Assembly: GCF_901709675.1 (NCBI RefSeq)
Contig: NC_051096.1
Coordinates: forward strand, 6,475,001 to 6,539,000
Source of the DNA: Syngnathus acus
Lineage: Eukaryota > Chordata > Actinopteri > Syngnathiformes > Syngnathidae
Direction of reading: 5' to 3'
Length of the DNA stretch: 64,000 bases
The position numbers and the translations under genes are program-made. The notes beneath the pieces were generated by a model. That model was not told where the DNA came from. It searched no databases and saw only the letters and a program-made list of their open reading frames with translations. Below, piece by piece: positions 1-13,146 of this stretch. The stretch's first letter is position 1, and every line of letters starts with the position of its first letter.

Positions 1-901
1 CGACCTACTGCTCTATTTTGTAATCATTTCAAAGTGGACATCAAATCAATGAATGAAAATAAGTCAACTTGTATGCACGAGTGTATCTAATGAAATTCCA
101 CCAAATTCTCCAGAGGACAAGCTGGAAAACTAGTTGGCCAAAAATGCCTTGAAGGGGAAATTTGTCCCTTCCTGGACAATTAATGTCTCTTCTGTTCACT
201 GACAGCTAGCATTTGGTGCCATTTTTGAACATGGCTGCAGGGAATAGCTTTAAATACTCCTGCATGCTTGAATGTCACATCATATTTACCAGCGTAATTC
301 AAGCATATTTTAGCATTTAGTCATTCGAGTCAATGAGATGGCTTTTTTTTTTCTAGTGTTCTCAATGTTAACCTCGCTGCTGATAATAAAAATAAAATAA
401 AATAAAATATGGCTACTCATCTGGATTGTCTATATTAAATTAATCCCCAAATAATATTCTGTTATCTTTGTTAAATATAACAATTTAAACTCTTCCAAAA
501 CCTTCACATGTTCCTCATTTGCCAATTCCGTCTGTGCATTTCATTTATTCTTAAAAGGGGGGTGGGCGAGGAGCAGGGGGGGGGTCGGTGCCATTATACA
601 GCTGGCTCCATCAGGCATGTGTTCCATGTGCCCCCCTCCCCCCAATGCCACACACTGCATTCAAAGGCAATGTGGAGCACAGAAAAGATGCTGATGTGGG
701 CAGAAAGCATCCCCGTATCCTCAACAGTCTTATTATACTACTGCTAGGGGGTGCAGGGTGAGAGGTTAGAGAGCGGGGGGCGGAGCTTCGGCCTCTGGCT
801 GACGTCTCTTTTTCTTCATCCGCAAACCAGCTGCCTCTGACCGACACATGAGACTCTTCACTGTTTAATAACAGCATTATTCTGCAGACTTTCTCCAGTT
901 G
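1..901. other. Intergenic / possible 3' UTR region
   Basis: No coding exon was recognised. There is an (AAATA)n-type tract near 388-410 and a T run near 345. A TTTATT at 544-549, which is AATAAA on the minus strand, would suit the end of the possible minus-strand terminal exon at 902-1155. A G-rich stretch lies at 557-585. Confidence 0.4.
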
Positions 902-1155
902 CTAATAATTGGTCGTTCCTGTGCCTGCCGGTGCGATGTAGGTCTCAGCCCTCAAGGTGATGGAAATGAGCACAGGCGCTGATCCGTAGGCCTGACGGAC
1001 ACGTGTGCTGGCCCGTGAGCCCTCAACAGATCTGGCCTTCTCTTCCTCCTCCTCCTCCTCCTCTGTCATCCCGCCGTCTACTCCCATGGTTTCCTCCCCA
1101 CGGTTTATTATTGCGCTATAATCGCTTCCATCTGCCTCTCCGGCGACCCGGTAGA
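902..1155 (-). CDS. Possible terminal coding exon of an unidentified gene
   Basis: Read on the minus strand, a good acceptor (TTTTGTTCTTGATTTCAG at 1156-1173) opens a frame of 84 codons that ends in TAG at 902-904. The peptide begins YRVAGEADGSDYSAI, contains an eight-glutamate run encoded by a CTC-type triplet repeat (about 1050-1070) and ends in ...AGTGTTNY. A minus-strand AATAAA lies 350 bp downstream (544-549). I do not recognise the protein. The upstream exons, if any, would lie beyond 1.2 kb or outside the window, and I found none. The acidic run may be only a microsatellite. The alternative is a chance open frame next to a chance acceptor. Confidence 0.25.
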
Positions 1156-1219
1156 CTGAAATCAAGAACAAAAGTCGAGTGAAACCGAAAAAAAGGAGAG
1201 ATGTTTCTCGCCAGTACAA

Positions 1220-4200
1220 ATAATTCTCTTCCTTCTCTTCAAGTCTCTCGTCAGAGCGAATGAAAATGCCAGCGGAGTCACTTTTCCCTTTTCTGTCGAG
1301 CGATGTTATAATTTAGCATGACTTGGGCGCAGCTTCATGCACAATTAGGAATTCAGAAGAAAACGCCATTCATGTTGGATTACATTACTGCCGACTTGCC
1401 ATCACTCTTCGGGACATCCTGTGCGCTCGAATGTGTGTTTTGGGATCGTAACTTCATTTTACCAGAGTTTTATTTGAGGTTTTTTGATAGATCCATCACG
1501 TGGCAATCACGTTTGATGTGTTCATCTCGGGAGTGGGAGGGGCCTAACCATTTTGAAACCACACAGGACTCTTGCTCCTCTGATCTTGAATCAGATTAGT
1601 CCACCGCCCCAATTATAGCCAATCAGAGGCAATTAAATCAAATTTGGAGCAATTATGGGTAATTAGGATGCCTTAGAGATCGATAGCTGCTGGGAAGATG
1701 GCGCAAAGCGACATGTCGCACGTTGATGAAAACATGACAATTGCTCGGTAGATCTTTGTCCGAGACGTCACGTTTTGAGGCAAGCTAAAAATAAACATAC
1801 GTTAACTTTGTTGTGTTCAATTTGAGGTGGGGAGGGGGGTGAGCTCGTGGAAAACTGCTGCAACTTTTCTGGTTGCTTTTCCTCTGACATGTTTGACTGC
1901 TGTGATTGTCAGCCATTTACTATAAATCAATCGGAGTCTTTTTTTTGGGGTTGTTGACAGGAGCGTATGCGGTAATGTTGTTTTCCCATTTGAGGCCTGA
2001 ATTGAAACAGTAATGTCTTTTAAAAATGTCAAATGCTGAGATCACGTTGATTCTGTTTTATTTTGTCCTGAATGTTTTTGCAATAGTTGAGCGGCTCTCG
2101 CTGGGCGCTATGGAATGTCTCTGGCTTGTGTTATTGTATGGCTTTGAGTTTCTGACTGCCAGCGACTTGATGTTTGACTTGGGTTGATGCGAGCTATTCG
2201 CATATGAATTTCCGTCTTTTCTGACATTGCGCAGACTCGTGGAGAAATGTGGAAAACTAAAAGCCGGGTTTCAGTTTCAATTCAAGCCGACATTGTCGAG
2301 CTCCGTCTCGTTTGCCCGTCAAATGGTGGCGTTTCTGTCAGTCAAAAGGTCAACCCCCTGACCATGCCAAGCTCCGCCCCTAAAATTCTGTTTTCCATTG
2401 ATCTTATCGTGATTAAAATCCTAGCTCCGATTTTTTGGCTGTAATGGCTGACAGAGAATGATTAAGTCTGTTTTGTGTTCGAGGGCGAAAAGTATAGATA
2501 AAGTGCAGGGAGCAAAGTCGGCTGTTTTTGTCCGTTGTGAAGATTGAAGTAATTACTTCAAAATGTTGGAATAAAAGCTTCCTTCTGCTCCAGCAAGTCG
2601 GCAAGCAAAGTTAAACTGTAAACGTCGTATGTATCTGCGGGTGGGAGGGTTCAAAGGAAACATGGAAGATAAATAAATAGTCCCGCAGAATTGTAGACGG
2701 CCTGATTGCCCGAGTAAGATTGACTCTACTCGGGTTTATTTGTCCTTGTCACCGAGATAAACATCACGGTGAGCCTTCGAGAAGAAAAATGAACGGCATA
2801 CACATGTGAGCGGGGAAAAAAAACACTCGTGTGTACGGTTGGACAAACATTTTCCCCACTGAATATTTTAAAGGAGATTTTCACCCGAGTAATGGAACCC
2901 AATCTAAGACATTTCAATCTGTCACACTTTATATTTATATTCAAAATATTTGCGGATGTTACATAAGGCAACACAAATATTATTGACGATTATGTGATCA
3001 ACTTTTCTCCCAATTTGTGATTAATCCCACTCGAGTGTATGATTGGTAAATATCCGACACACACCCAACACACATTCCTTCATGCCTTCCCTGGCCCCGG
3101 GCAATGAAGAGAGCCCTTTAAGAGCTGTCAGTCAGAAACGGTCACCATGGAAGGGACTGGAGCTCCCAACAAAAGCCCCTTAAGAGTTTCTCACAAGGCA
3201 AAAAAAAAAAAAAAAAGCCACACAGAGCAACGCAACAAAGAAAAGAGACAGACAACAGACAGCCAGAGAGACTCGGACGTCAGCGTTAGACCAGATTGAC
3301 TGACTGAGCGAGTGTGACGCCACTTAGATGAAGAAAGATTGAAAGGACGTGATGGACAAATGAGACAGAAACATAGTGAGATAAAAAGGGAGCGTCGGAT
3401 CAAGGGACAAGAGTAGTTTTTGCATCCTCGCCTGTCTCATTAAAGCTCCCCTCAAAGCGCATTAAAAAAAATAAAATAAAAAGGGTTACAATGTTGAAGG
3501 GATCGTGGGACAGTGGGCGAAGAGGTTAGGGGGTCAGTGGGTGCAAAGACTTGTGGGGGTCACATGACTGCATGGGCCTCGGGCAGTGTGCCAGGCTGAA
3601 AGGCACTTGGGTGGGCCGTGTGAGCGGTTGCCCCGTCCAACTGTCCCGATTTCTCTGTCAGCATCGCATTTGGGATGCTGGAGTAAATTCCCCTTCACAA
3701 GTTGTCTGAAACAATTAGTTCTTGTCATAAAGATGAAAATCGAGCGTCCATGTTGGAAAATGGAAGAGCTTGAGAAGACAAACAAGAGCCAGAAGACGAA
3801 AGAAAGGGGGTGACAGGAAGAAAAAGCTGAGAGGAAAAGTTAAAAGCGATTACTTTCGGGTTCAGGGACGCCATTCCTGGCTGCTTACTGGCTGTCACTC
3901 AGTGAGGCGGAGGGACGGCTGGCTCTCATTGGTGTCATTCAGCCGTCAGTCGCTTTGACAGGCGGACCATAGGGCCCCATGTTGTGGTGCGGAAACTGTC
4001 CGTCAGCCAGGCAGCAGCTGCCGATGACATCATCCCGGCCCGGCTTTGCAAAGATAAACTGTACGTGTGACAAAGAACACACGCGTGCTTTTGAGTTCAT
4101 TTTGGAAACAACATACTACGGGACACCTTTGGCTGCCAAACACACATTCTGTCATACTTGACTCGGTGGCTTTGCCAAACTGTCCTCCCCTTCACTTTGC

Positions 4201-7200
4201 CTCTCCAAAAGGACAAACGCGCACCTGACAAGGAAAAAGACGAGAAACAGACTCTCGCTTGGGAATTAATTAAACACACAAGAGATCAACACACAAATCT
4301 TGACGGGCTTCCATACATGCAAATTGTTCTCACCGACAGATTGGCAAGGAGACAGCCAGCCTTCTGTTCCGAGCTAATTTAACATGGCCGCTAAGACAAC
4401 GGAGACAAAGGAACGTTGAGAAAGTGACTCGGAGATTTTCGGTGTACACTTCACTCGTCTGTCAAATGCTGCAATTTGATTGGATGACTTGACGGATGTT
4501 GCGTAACGTCTTTTTCTTGGCTTGCACTATTAAGAGCCTCTCATTCATTATTGATATGAGAGCCAAGGGTTTTATTTTTTGTGTCTGAAGAAGAAGAAGA
4601 AGAAAAATAAGCTCTTTCAGGTTATATTGTTTGGAACGCTCAGCAGTTTTGATTCCACTGATGCAGTCTGGCCAATATCATATTCAATTTGTCCTTCACC
4701 ATCTGCGGGATATACAATCCAAGGAGGCCGGCCGGGCCTTGGCCTGACAAAAATCAAATCAAGAAATCTCATTTCAACTTTTTACTGTCAGAAAATCAAC
4801 TTCCCCTCGACTTCTTAAATCTTACCTCTTTGTTGACGTTGTCCAGGAATAGCCTCGAGCTCTCGTCTCGGGCCGACGACACGCAGGTCCGTGCGTGTCG
4901 TCGATCAACTGAATAGCTGTTGAAAATATTCCAAAATGAATCAAACAACAGGCCGGCGCTTGCTCGGGGGGCATTTTGTATTGTCATTGCCACCAAATAT
5001 TGGAAAGTGATGGTCGGAACAAATTGTGAGGTTTTTTTCTGTTTGTGTATTGGTGTGTGCGCGCGTGTGTGTGTGTGCAGTCAGCGACTCGACCAAGCAG
5101 ATGGGAAATGGGAACCCTTGAACCATATCACGGAGACAGCTATTATGACAGATGACTGCATCGTCTCAGAGAGGAAATCTCTTTTCCGCTTGTGTCTTCT
5201 AAGCTCTGATGACTCTCCATGTCTGACTCGGATTCTCTGCGCTTTGGGGGTCAAAAGGTCACATCGGAAGTCACAAGGAAGAAAATTAAACAATTGAGTG
5301 TGCAGGGGGAAGCCATTTGAACCGAGAATGTTCGGATCAGAGTGAAATTGAAGCAGAAAATGTCATCCAGATTGAAACATTTGTTGAAACAACGCAGCTC
5401 GTCCGCTTTTTTGTTGATACAGGTGACGTTAGGAAGAAAAAATGTTTATTGTCCCCGGGTAGCTCCGCCGAGCACACAAATCAAACTCAGGCATGCAGAT
5501 ATTCTTTGTAGAGAACACACAGCTTTGCTAAATGTCCACATTTGTGTGATATGTTGCCTGCTGACGTTTTTTGTCCCGTTTTGACAATCCTCGGATTCTT
5601 TAAATGACTCACTCGGATGCTCCGAAGATTCCGCACGGTTGCTCAGAAACCGCTCGGGAACACAAGACCACATGAGTTGATAAGATTGATTGATATTATT
5701 TCCTTAACGCCTGATTTATTAGCCGAATTAGCTCAAGGCTCGTTTGCCGCTGATTGTGTTCATAAACATGATCTAGTGCGCGCGAGAAATGTGAAATATC
5801 ACACCTGACACATGCGGGGATTTTTTATTTTTTTTTTCCCCCTATAAGACCAACAATACCTTATTGAAAATATGCAAACAACAAGACAAACCAAGATGTT
5901 CTCAGAGGCAGACTGTCGTCGCTTCGGTCTTAAATCTGCCTCTGATGAGCCCTGAAAGTTGGAGCATGCCCCCGAGGCGTGGCACCCAAACAGCAAAGCT
6001 GTCACGCCGTGAGCCAACGCACTAAAACACCAGCGCGTCCCAACTGTTGGCTTTTATAGCCTTACAAGTCACAAGCCCCTCTAATGCCCCATTTAACAAG
6101 CTGAAAATCCTCCATTTATTCGCCCTCCATCTCCCTTTAGGAGTTCCTCGATTACCATTTACAAGGCAAGAAATACACTCATGATAGCGTTGAATGTTGT
6201 TAATGCATTCAGGCGCTGGATGGATTCATGGAGCTTGATACGCGCATGTTTTTATAAGAGTTTTATTCCGCACGATCATCTTGCACGCTGAGCGTTTTAC
6301 GGTCACAACATTAGGTACACAAGTGTTTTGTTTTTGGAAATTGACAAAGAGGAAGTGAGCTAGATACAGCTGCTGGGTGGAGAGGCCCTGGGTGGATAAG
6401 GGTCAACGGGACCATCATGAGCACGGCCGAGCGGGATGGAGTCTTCATCGGCGTTACACTCCAGCAGTCACAGTTTCGGGAAAGCGGCACCACGTTACCC
6501 GGCGTCACTGCGTGTTAGCTACGGGGATCAGTCGCGCAGGATGCCTATCATGTACCAGATGGATGATGCTTTCTTATTTATTTCACATATTTCAACGCTG
6601 GTGTTAAAGTTGAGAATTTTTAGGCCCGATTTGATTTTACAGCCAGTCCGGTTTAACCGTCCCCTGGAGTCAAAGCGTAAAACGCATTTGAATGAAACGG
6701 AGACAAGTCGCTAGAATTTCCTAACAGGTTTTGTTTGCTTGCTTGATTGTGTTGGAATGTTTCCCACCTTGGGACATTTGGACTGAAAACATAAGTGTCT
6801 CAGTCGTCCAGCAAAGCAACTGTCTCTGAGCGAGCCAAACCGCCCCCCCTCCGAGCCTCTTGCACATAACACCATCTGCTTTCTCCTATAGTCGAGCATG
6901 GCAAATCGGAGGTCATCGCCATTAATACGCACGCTTGCTAAATCCCGTGCATGTAAAACCTATCGTGACCTCAATCTATCAAGACTTTGAAATGTCTTCC
7001 TCTCCACGACTTACCTCCTCGCCACTATAATAGGAACAGGCTAAACAAAGACAATTCATAGTCATGGCTTAGCAACCTGTCAAATGTATTCCTCCAGGAC
7101 CATGGTGCCAAATTCAAACATTTGTAATTCTCTAGAATAACTGTGCTCCATGTTGCGGGTAACTTGAGAGCAGCCCTCTCAGAACACGGTGGGCCTCTGG

Positions 7201-7500
7201 AATCCCGCTGCTGTGAAAGCCTTGCAGTCAGCCCACACAAAGGTGCTTGAGTGGCAATCAATGCCAATGGTGAGAGCGACCCCAAGCCATCTGGGTAGGT
7301 TAGGGGCCAAGCAGTCTGTGCCTGTTACATGGCGACAGAGTGGACTGAGATGTGACCAAGTCTGTTGGCAGCGCACAGACCCCCCCCCCCCCCCCACCCC
7401 CTCCCCAAAACTCCTTCTGGTGGCAGAATGCCTCTGTAAACATCTGTCAGCCATTGCTTCCCCTACTCCCCAGACCTCAGCAATTCAGCATGCCCTTTGA
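1220..7500. other. Intergenic, no recognisable gene
   Basis: The open frames are short and none looks coding. Simple tracts include poly-A at 3200-3216, (GAA)n near 4587-4605, a GT run near 5050-5080 and a C run at 7380-7395. Blocks around 3060-3190, 6030-6190 and 6890-6960 have the balanced, low-repeat, homeodomain-site composition often seen in vertebrate conserved non-coding elements. That is only an impression without alignment. A DR2-type nuclear receptor motif (GGGTCAAAAGGTCA) is at 5247-5260. Confidence 0.4.
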
Positions 7501-10500
7501 CTTCCAGCTGAAAGAGCAACTGTGAATTTGGACTCAAAACTAGCAAAGATCAGTCCGGTGACAACTGCAGCTTTATGGGTCACAGTTGAGACAACCGCAC
7601 TATTTAGTAAGAAAGTGTATTTATACAGCACTTCTTACTGGAAAGGACTTTTTATTCATTATTATAATTGTTATTATATTATTATAAATCATGCACAAAT
7701 CAATTCAACTTGTAATAATATTTGCTAAATTAATTTAGTTAAGTTTTATGCAGTCCAAGCGCAGATCTCCAATCATTGGAGGACATAGAGCAGAGACCCT
7801 CATCAGGCACTCCCACTCCGGCCCCCTTCGGAGCCTCGGGGTCCCCCCCCCACACGCCTCCCCCGCACGCAGCAAGCCTCCGCAGGCCTCTCTCTCTACA
7901 TCAATTACACAGCCTATCCCCCGTCGTGCTCGCCCCTCCCTTACTGACTGACCCCGGGGGTGAGAGAGTCAGTAAGGTTAGAGGTTGTACTCCCCGCAGC
8001 TCGCCCAGGCATCTCTCAGAAGTCGGCGGCCCGGCAACGCCACGCGAGGCGGCGGCGAGCCACTAGCAAAGCTCCTCACAAAGGACACATTGGCTCATTT
8101 GCATACGTCTTGGTTACACACGCATGTTATTTCCACCAAGCTTTGCCAGCCAAGAAAGTAAATTACCAGCCGGCATGGTCCACGATGGTGTGGTGATTCA
8201 CGAGGCGCTATCAAACGCAACAAGCCAAGTAAAGCACAAGTAACTCAAATTCACGACTTCAGTAAGTTTACACCTTCCATCAGCGCCGTATTATTATGGA
8301 ATGTAAATCTTCACATCAGTTTATCTTTGCCAGGAATCCCCTAAAGCATCTTGTATTTCGCAGCCAATAACTCTCCATTACAACTCCACAACGTGTCAAA
8401 ACGTTTTTGATGGGTTTGTTTCTGCTGTATTTACAGGATTTAGTCAGTCAGCCATTTTTTTTTTTTTTTTTTTTTTAATTTACACCACGCGGAAAGCAAC
8501 TTGGCCTGCTATCATAGCTACAAAATCATGTCATAATTTAATTGGTGCAGGTGGCAATTTCCCCACCAGGTGGTGTAGTTTCTCTGCATTTTGTAATTAA
8601 TACAGAGCAGTGATTCAAATGGGCAACCAGGTTTTGCTGTTGTTGTTTTTTTTTTTTAATGACGTGGCGCTTGACCTCACAAGGCTCCACCGTATTTCTG
8701 TCATGGTCCCTAGACCTTGCTGTGTCAATAGTAGACACATTATCTCTAATGGCACGAGGAGACAGTGTAGGCGAACGCTATCTCTATCGATTAACTGAAG
8801 AGGACCACTCCACCCGCTCATGTCCAGACATCCAGGGTAATAAGGACCACCCTTCTTCACTAGCTTCTCATCTTCTCTCCTCACCCTAGGTAGAAAGCCT
8901 TTTAATCAGCTCCCGGGGGGATGCATGAATATCATATGGGCGAATAAGAAGGGACAGGGTGAGGAGTCCATTAGTAGCAGACACAGTAGCTACAGAAAAA
9001 GGTCTCCTCAAAAAAACAATGACATGTCTCTGTCTGATTAATACACAAAAATGGACACATGCAACTTATTTTATTTGAAGCACAGTTTTCAAAGAAACGT
9101 ATTTATGTGCGTGCATATGTGAGTCTTCAGTTATAATGTTCTAAATCACCAAAACATTCGTGCATGGCTGTTTTTCTTCACTCACGGCCATTTTCTTCTG
9201 TTTACTTTCTGTTTTCTTTTCCAAGAAGGGATGGCTGCCATTCTCTGCAAGCCAAACCGACTTTATCAAGGCGGCCATCTCAGACTCTGACATCAAATCC
9301 AGGACTGCCTCAAAGAGGGGGGAAAAAAACAGAAAGGATGTTGTCAGCAGCTCGTCTCACTGTTGGACCCGCAATGGCCTCTTGAGTCTTCTGAGGTGGG
9401 TGGAGGATACATGCGGTTATACAAAAACTGTATACGTGTTAAAAATATTAAATTTTATAGTGTCCAGTATTTCTTGGAGAAGTTCAACAGCATAAAGCAT
9501 TAAAGAGCATCAATAAGAAATCCACATCCAAGTCAAATAAATGACCTGCTGCTGCAAGACTTGGTCAGAGTACCATAATTTGAACAATAGTGACACCCAG
9601 TGGTTAGCTTATAAACCACAGCGATGATAAAATGTATTGCTAAACGGTGGATAAATTACGAGAGCCTTTCGTGACTTGTGTAGTAGACTAAGTCGAGAAA
9701 TATTCTGCAGAGTATTATGCTTATTAAAACAAGGGATATATTGAAAGGGAGATTCAGTCAAGAAATTAAAATCCCCAGCTAGCAGACGACAAGGCAAGTG
9801 GCAAACTACCTACATCCACTACGGGGCGCCAGAGAGTCCACCTAAAGTGGGAGGGCTATCACGGCCTTTCTGATTGCCTGGTGCAATGTGTGGGAGTTAA
9901 CGTGCTAAACCAATAGAGAGGACGGATGTTGAATTCCGCGTGTGAGTGGCTAAAGCTACCTGTCAATCAAGCTGCAACAAGGTCTGGAGTGAGAGAGGCA
10001 ACCAGTGTGATGTTTTGCTCTCTGGAGGACAGAGCTCCTCTCTGTGACACACACTCAGTCACACACACACACTCAAGACTAAAGTAGAATTTAAATTTTT
10101 TTTAAATAATAATTAACAATAATAATAATCACATTTATTTCTATATTTAACACGTTTTTAAATGTTCTTCTATTTGTTCTCAGTGTATTCACAAAATAAT
10201 GGAAATAATGGCTTATTTGACTGTTATTTGTTATAACTTTTATTTTAACGGTTTTAAAAATATTTGTGATCAAACTGAAAGGCCCTAATATTTATTTCTA
10301 TATTCAACACGTTTTTAAATGTTCTTCAATTTGTTCTCAGATAGTGTATTCACAGTATAATGGGAATGCTTATTTGACTGGTTTTTGTTCTAACTTTTAT
10401 TTGAACGGTTTTAAAATATTTGTGATCAAATTGAATGGCCCTAATATTTTTATTAACGTCATTTGTTTTGTTGCAAAATGTGAGAAAGTGTCAACTACTT

Positions 10501-12030
10501 TTGAAATATTCTAAATGTTTTAAAAGAATCATAACCATTGGAAGATACCCACAACAAACAATGACAATGATTTTTCTTCATGTTATTTGGAATTACATCA
10601 TTATATAAGCAATTAGTTATAATTGTTTCAAAAATGGCTAAACGTTTGCGTAAATATATACCTGACTTGCAAATTCACACGTTATGAAACATCTAGAAGA
10701 GTGAAGAAATCGTTTAATCTCATTTAAGCAGACTCCAATCAATGCCACTAGTGCCTGCTCAGACGTCGAGTGTGACTATTAAATCAAGCCGGCTCGCAAT
10801 CAATAGCGTCGTCGTCAAATTGAATAGTTTTCATGCACTGTCTACAAAGCGTGAAAAACTCATTGCAAAGCTTGATAAATATGGATGCAATTTAAAAAGT
10901 TAAAGTACACACTTAAAACATATCACTGGCGCGGTGAAGGATGGCTTGAATTGCAATGGAACTTTTAATGTACAAAAATATATTTTTTTAAATTATACCG
11001 AAATAAATATTCCTATATTCAAGGTTTGGGGAATAGTGCACATGAAACTCCGCTGGTCCCTGTTTTCCTGAGCGCTTGCACTATAACGCGCAGGCGTGCA
11101 AATTCACTGACGTCACATAACATTCCACCAATCATCTTGGAGTTTAGAGCAGCGTGTGGGCATGATTTAAGAGCCGCCTTCTCTTCCAATAAATCTGTCA
11201 GAACTTCACAAAGATGATTTAACTGTATTTCACATCGTTATGAAAATACTTGTGGATTAATCAGGTGACTGTTAAAATGCTGTCTGATAAACTGGAGTAG
11301 ATTATTTTCCACATGTTTCCCCGCCAACCTTTTCTTTCTGTTTTGAGTAGTTATTTGGAGGATTTCTGGACATGGATTTGTGGGGCGCTGTATTCAACAA
11401 TTACTTTTGGGGGATTGGAAGCTTTTCAAAATAATTTATTAATAATTTATTTAGTAGTAAAAGACAAATAAGTCGAAACTACGTTCAGTATGTTTTTGGG
11501 CTATTACTGTACAATCAGATCTCCAAAATATTGTCAAACTAGAAATACCGCGTTTGAACAGCAGGTGTCGCAAGTGGGCCATTAGGCAATATTACAGTAT
11601 TTGCTCAAGAACTCTTGGACCTGATGACCAGGCTCGAGGATTGAACCCACTACTTTTTGGGGGGCTGAGGCGTTGGTTCGATATGGAGTCAGATCATTGA
11701 TACACTTTTATTTAGTTTCAAGGGCAAGTTTCCAGTTTATATGATGCTTTTAATGTCTTTATTTATTAAAGTGCAGCAGTCATTATTTGTGCTTGGGTCT
11801 TTGAAATTAAATCAAGGTTGTCCTTAATGTGGGACTTGATAGACACATAGTATAAATGAGTCATTTTTACAGTGTATTTACTGTATATGGTTACCAAAGT
11901 ATTATCTAAGAAATTCAGAGTAGAAAAAGGTCAACAAAGATGAACTTTGAACTCTAGTTGGGTAATCAGTATGAGCAAAACAGATTAAAATGGTCAGTTA
12001 GGGTGCTTGGGTAAATGGGACAAATGCCGA
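7500..12030. other. Intergenic, AT-rich, no recognisable gene
   Basis: Contains a poly-T tract at 8455-8477, CA-rich sequence near 10045-10076, and the local tandem duplication described separately at 10134-10447. A C-rich block at 7805-8060 is CpG-containing but has no convincing exon. A composite PBX/MEIS-like site (CTGTCAATCA) is at 9960-9969. Nothing else was supportable. Confidence 0.4.
10134..10447 (+). repeat. Two-copy tandem duplication, about 157 bp unit
   Basis: The segment starting TTTATTTCTATATT at 10134 and ending GGCCCTAATA at 10290 is followed directly by a second diverged copy, 10291 to about 10447, with the same start and end words. Shared blocks include AACACGTTTTTAAATGTTCT and ATATTTGTGATCAAA. 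Roughly 85-90% of positions agree by eye, with small indels such as the extra ATAG in copy 2. It is very AT-rich and no function is visible. Confidence 0.85.
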
Positions 12031-12305
12031 AATTAGACAGGATGGTAGGCCTCTTGTTTGGCACGCCTGCCTTCCATTTCTGAGGTCTGGGGTTCATATG
12101 TCGGCTCAAACCTTCTTGTGTGGAGTTTGCATGTTTGTCCTGTACTCGTTTCTTTCTCCCTCAGCTCAATAGGTGTAATTGTGAATGATTGTCAACATGA
12201 GGCCTACGCTTAACTGGCGACCAGTCCCGGGTGTAGTCTGCCATTCACTCAAACACAGTTGGGATTGGCTCCATACCATTTAAATGAGAGCATAGAAAAT
12301 GGAGG
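12030..12305 (+). mobile_element. Old interspersed-repeat fragment (teleost LINE/SINE-tail type)
   Basis: Diverged words of a repeat family common in teleost genomes appear in order: GTGTGGAGTTTGCATGTTTG, then GGTGTAATTGTGAATG, then CTGGCGACCAGTCCCGGGTG, then TTGGGATTGGCTCCA and a tail resembling ATAGAAAATGGA. This is from memory of a common 3' tail, and the family name is not certain. A second copy in the same orientation is at 37340-37460. Confidence 0.6.
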
Positions 12306-12699
12306 AATTTAAAAGAGGGAAAAAACAGTTACATAAATTGTTTTGATAGCGCCTGTAAACAAGTTTACCAAGTTGATACTGTAATTCAAACGTTTACCAA
12401 TAGGCTAAACATAGAACAAAAGGAGGTCAGTAGTACAAACTGTCCCACCAGCCGTAAACACATGATTGCAGCAAGTGAAACCGGACTATACTGTTGACAA
12501 ATCTGTGAGAGAAATCAAACTAGTCCGAGTGAGGGTAAAAATTAATCCCTAACTAAATGAATATTAGTCGTGATAAGAACTGTCCGGAAGCAGTCTTTTA
12601 GTTTTTTTTTTAAAATGTAAATATTTGTAGTTTTGTGTTGCGAAACAGGAAGTAGTTTTCAATGAAGAGGAAATATCATTGGGTAAAAGTATGACAGCC

Positions 12700-12907
12700 A
12701 GCCAGATTGTCCAATCAGCGCTCGCTGTAGTCTACGCTATTATCCAATCGATGTCAGTAATGCAAATTTTGTCGAAGTTCTTTCTGTGGAGCACTCTTTG
12801 GTTATCCGCATTGAGCTTCACCCACATCGCACTTGACGTAACATTTGTGACGTCCGTAGGCTTTGACCATTAAAACGACAAACGGTCTACAACAAGGGAT
12901 TGAAAGG
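12700..12907 (+). promoter_or_regulatory. nfe2l3: Putative nfe2l3 promoter with paired CCAAT and CRE-like sites
   Basis: Two CCAAT boxes lie at 12711-12715 and 12744-12748, 33 bp apart, the spacing typical of paired NF-Y sites. Two CRE/ATF-type motifs follow: TGACGTAA at 12834-12841 and TGACGTCC at 12848-12855. The segment is 0.3-0.4 kb before the nfe2l3 start codon. A possible 5' UTR splice donor (AAAG then GTAGCG) is at 12904-12912. The transcription start itself cannot be read from sequence. Confidence 0.5.
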
Positions 12908-13146
12908 TAGCGTATTTCGCTATGTTTGTTTCAAGAGGTTTACGGTAATTGGTCATAAAGCTGGTAGCTTAGCATCTAGCATAGCGTTTGCTAACTGACG
13001 AGTTCGCCGGTACAGGCGGTCCTCTTTGTCTGACAGGGGAAGGCGTGCTCTTTGTTAAGGCTTTTCCCTTTGTTTCCACCCGGAAAAAAAGAGGAACTGT
13101 TAGGCCAGCATTACATATTTATCCTCAGTGCTATCGTATTTAGAAA

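Noticed and set aside
1-13146. miR-148a gene expected between NPVF and NFE2L3 in vertebrates
   Set aside because: I looked for the mature sequence core (TGCACTACAG or TGCATTACAG) on both strands and did not see it. It may lie outside the window.
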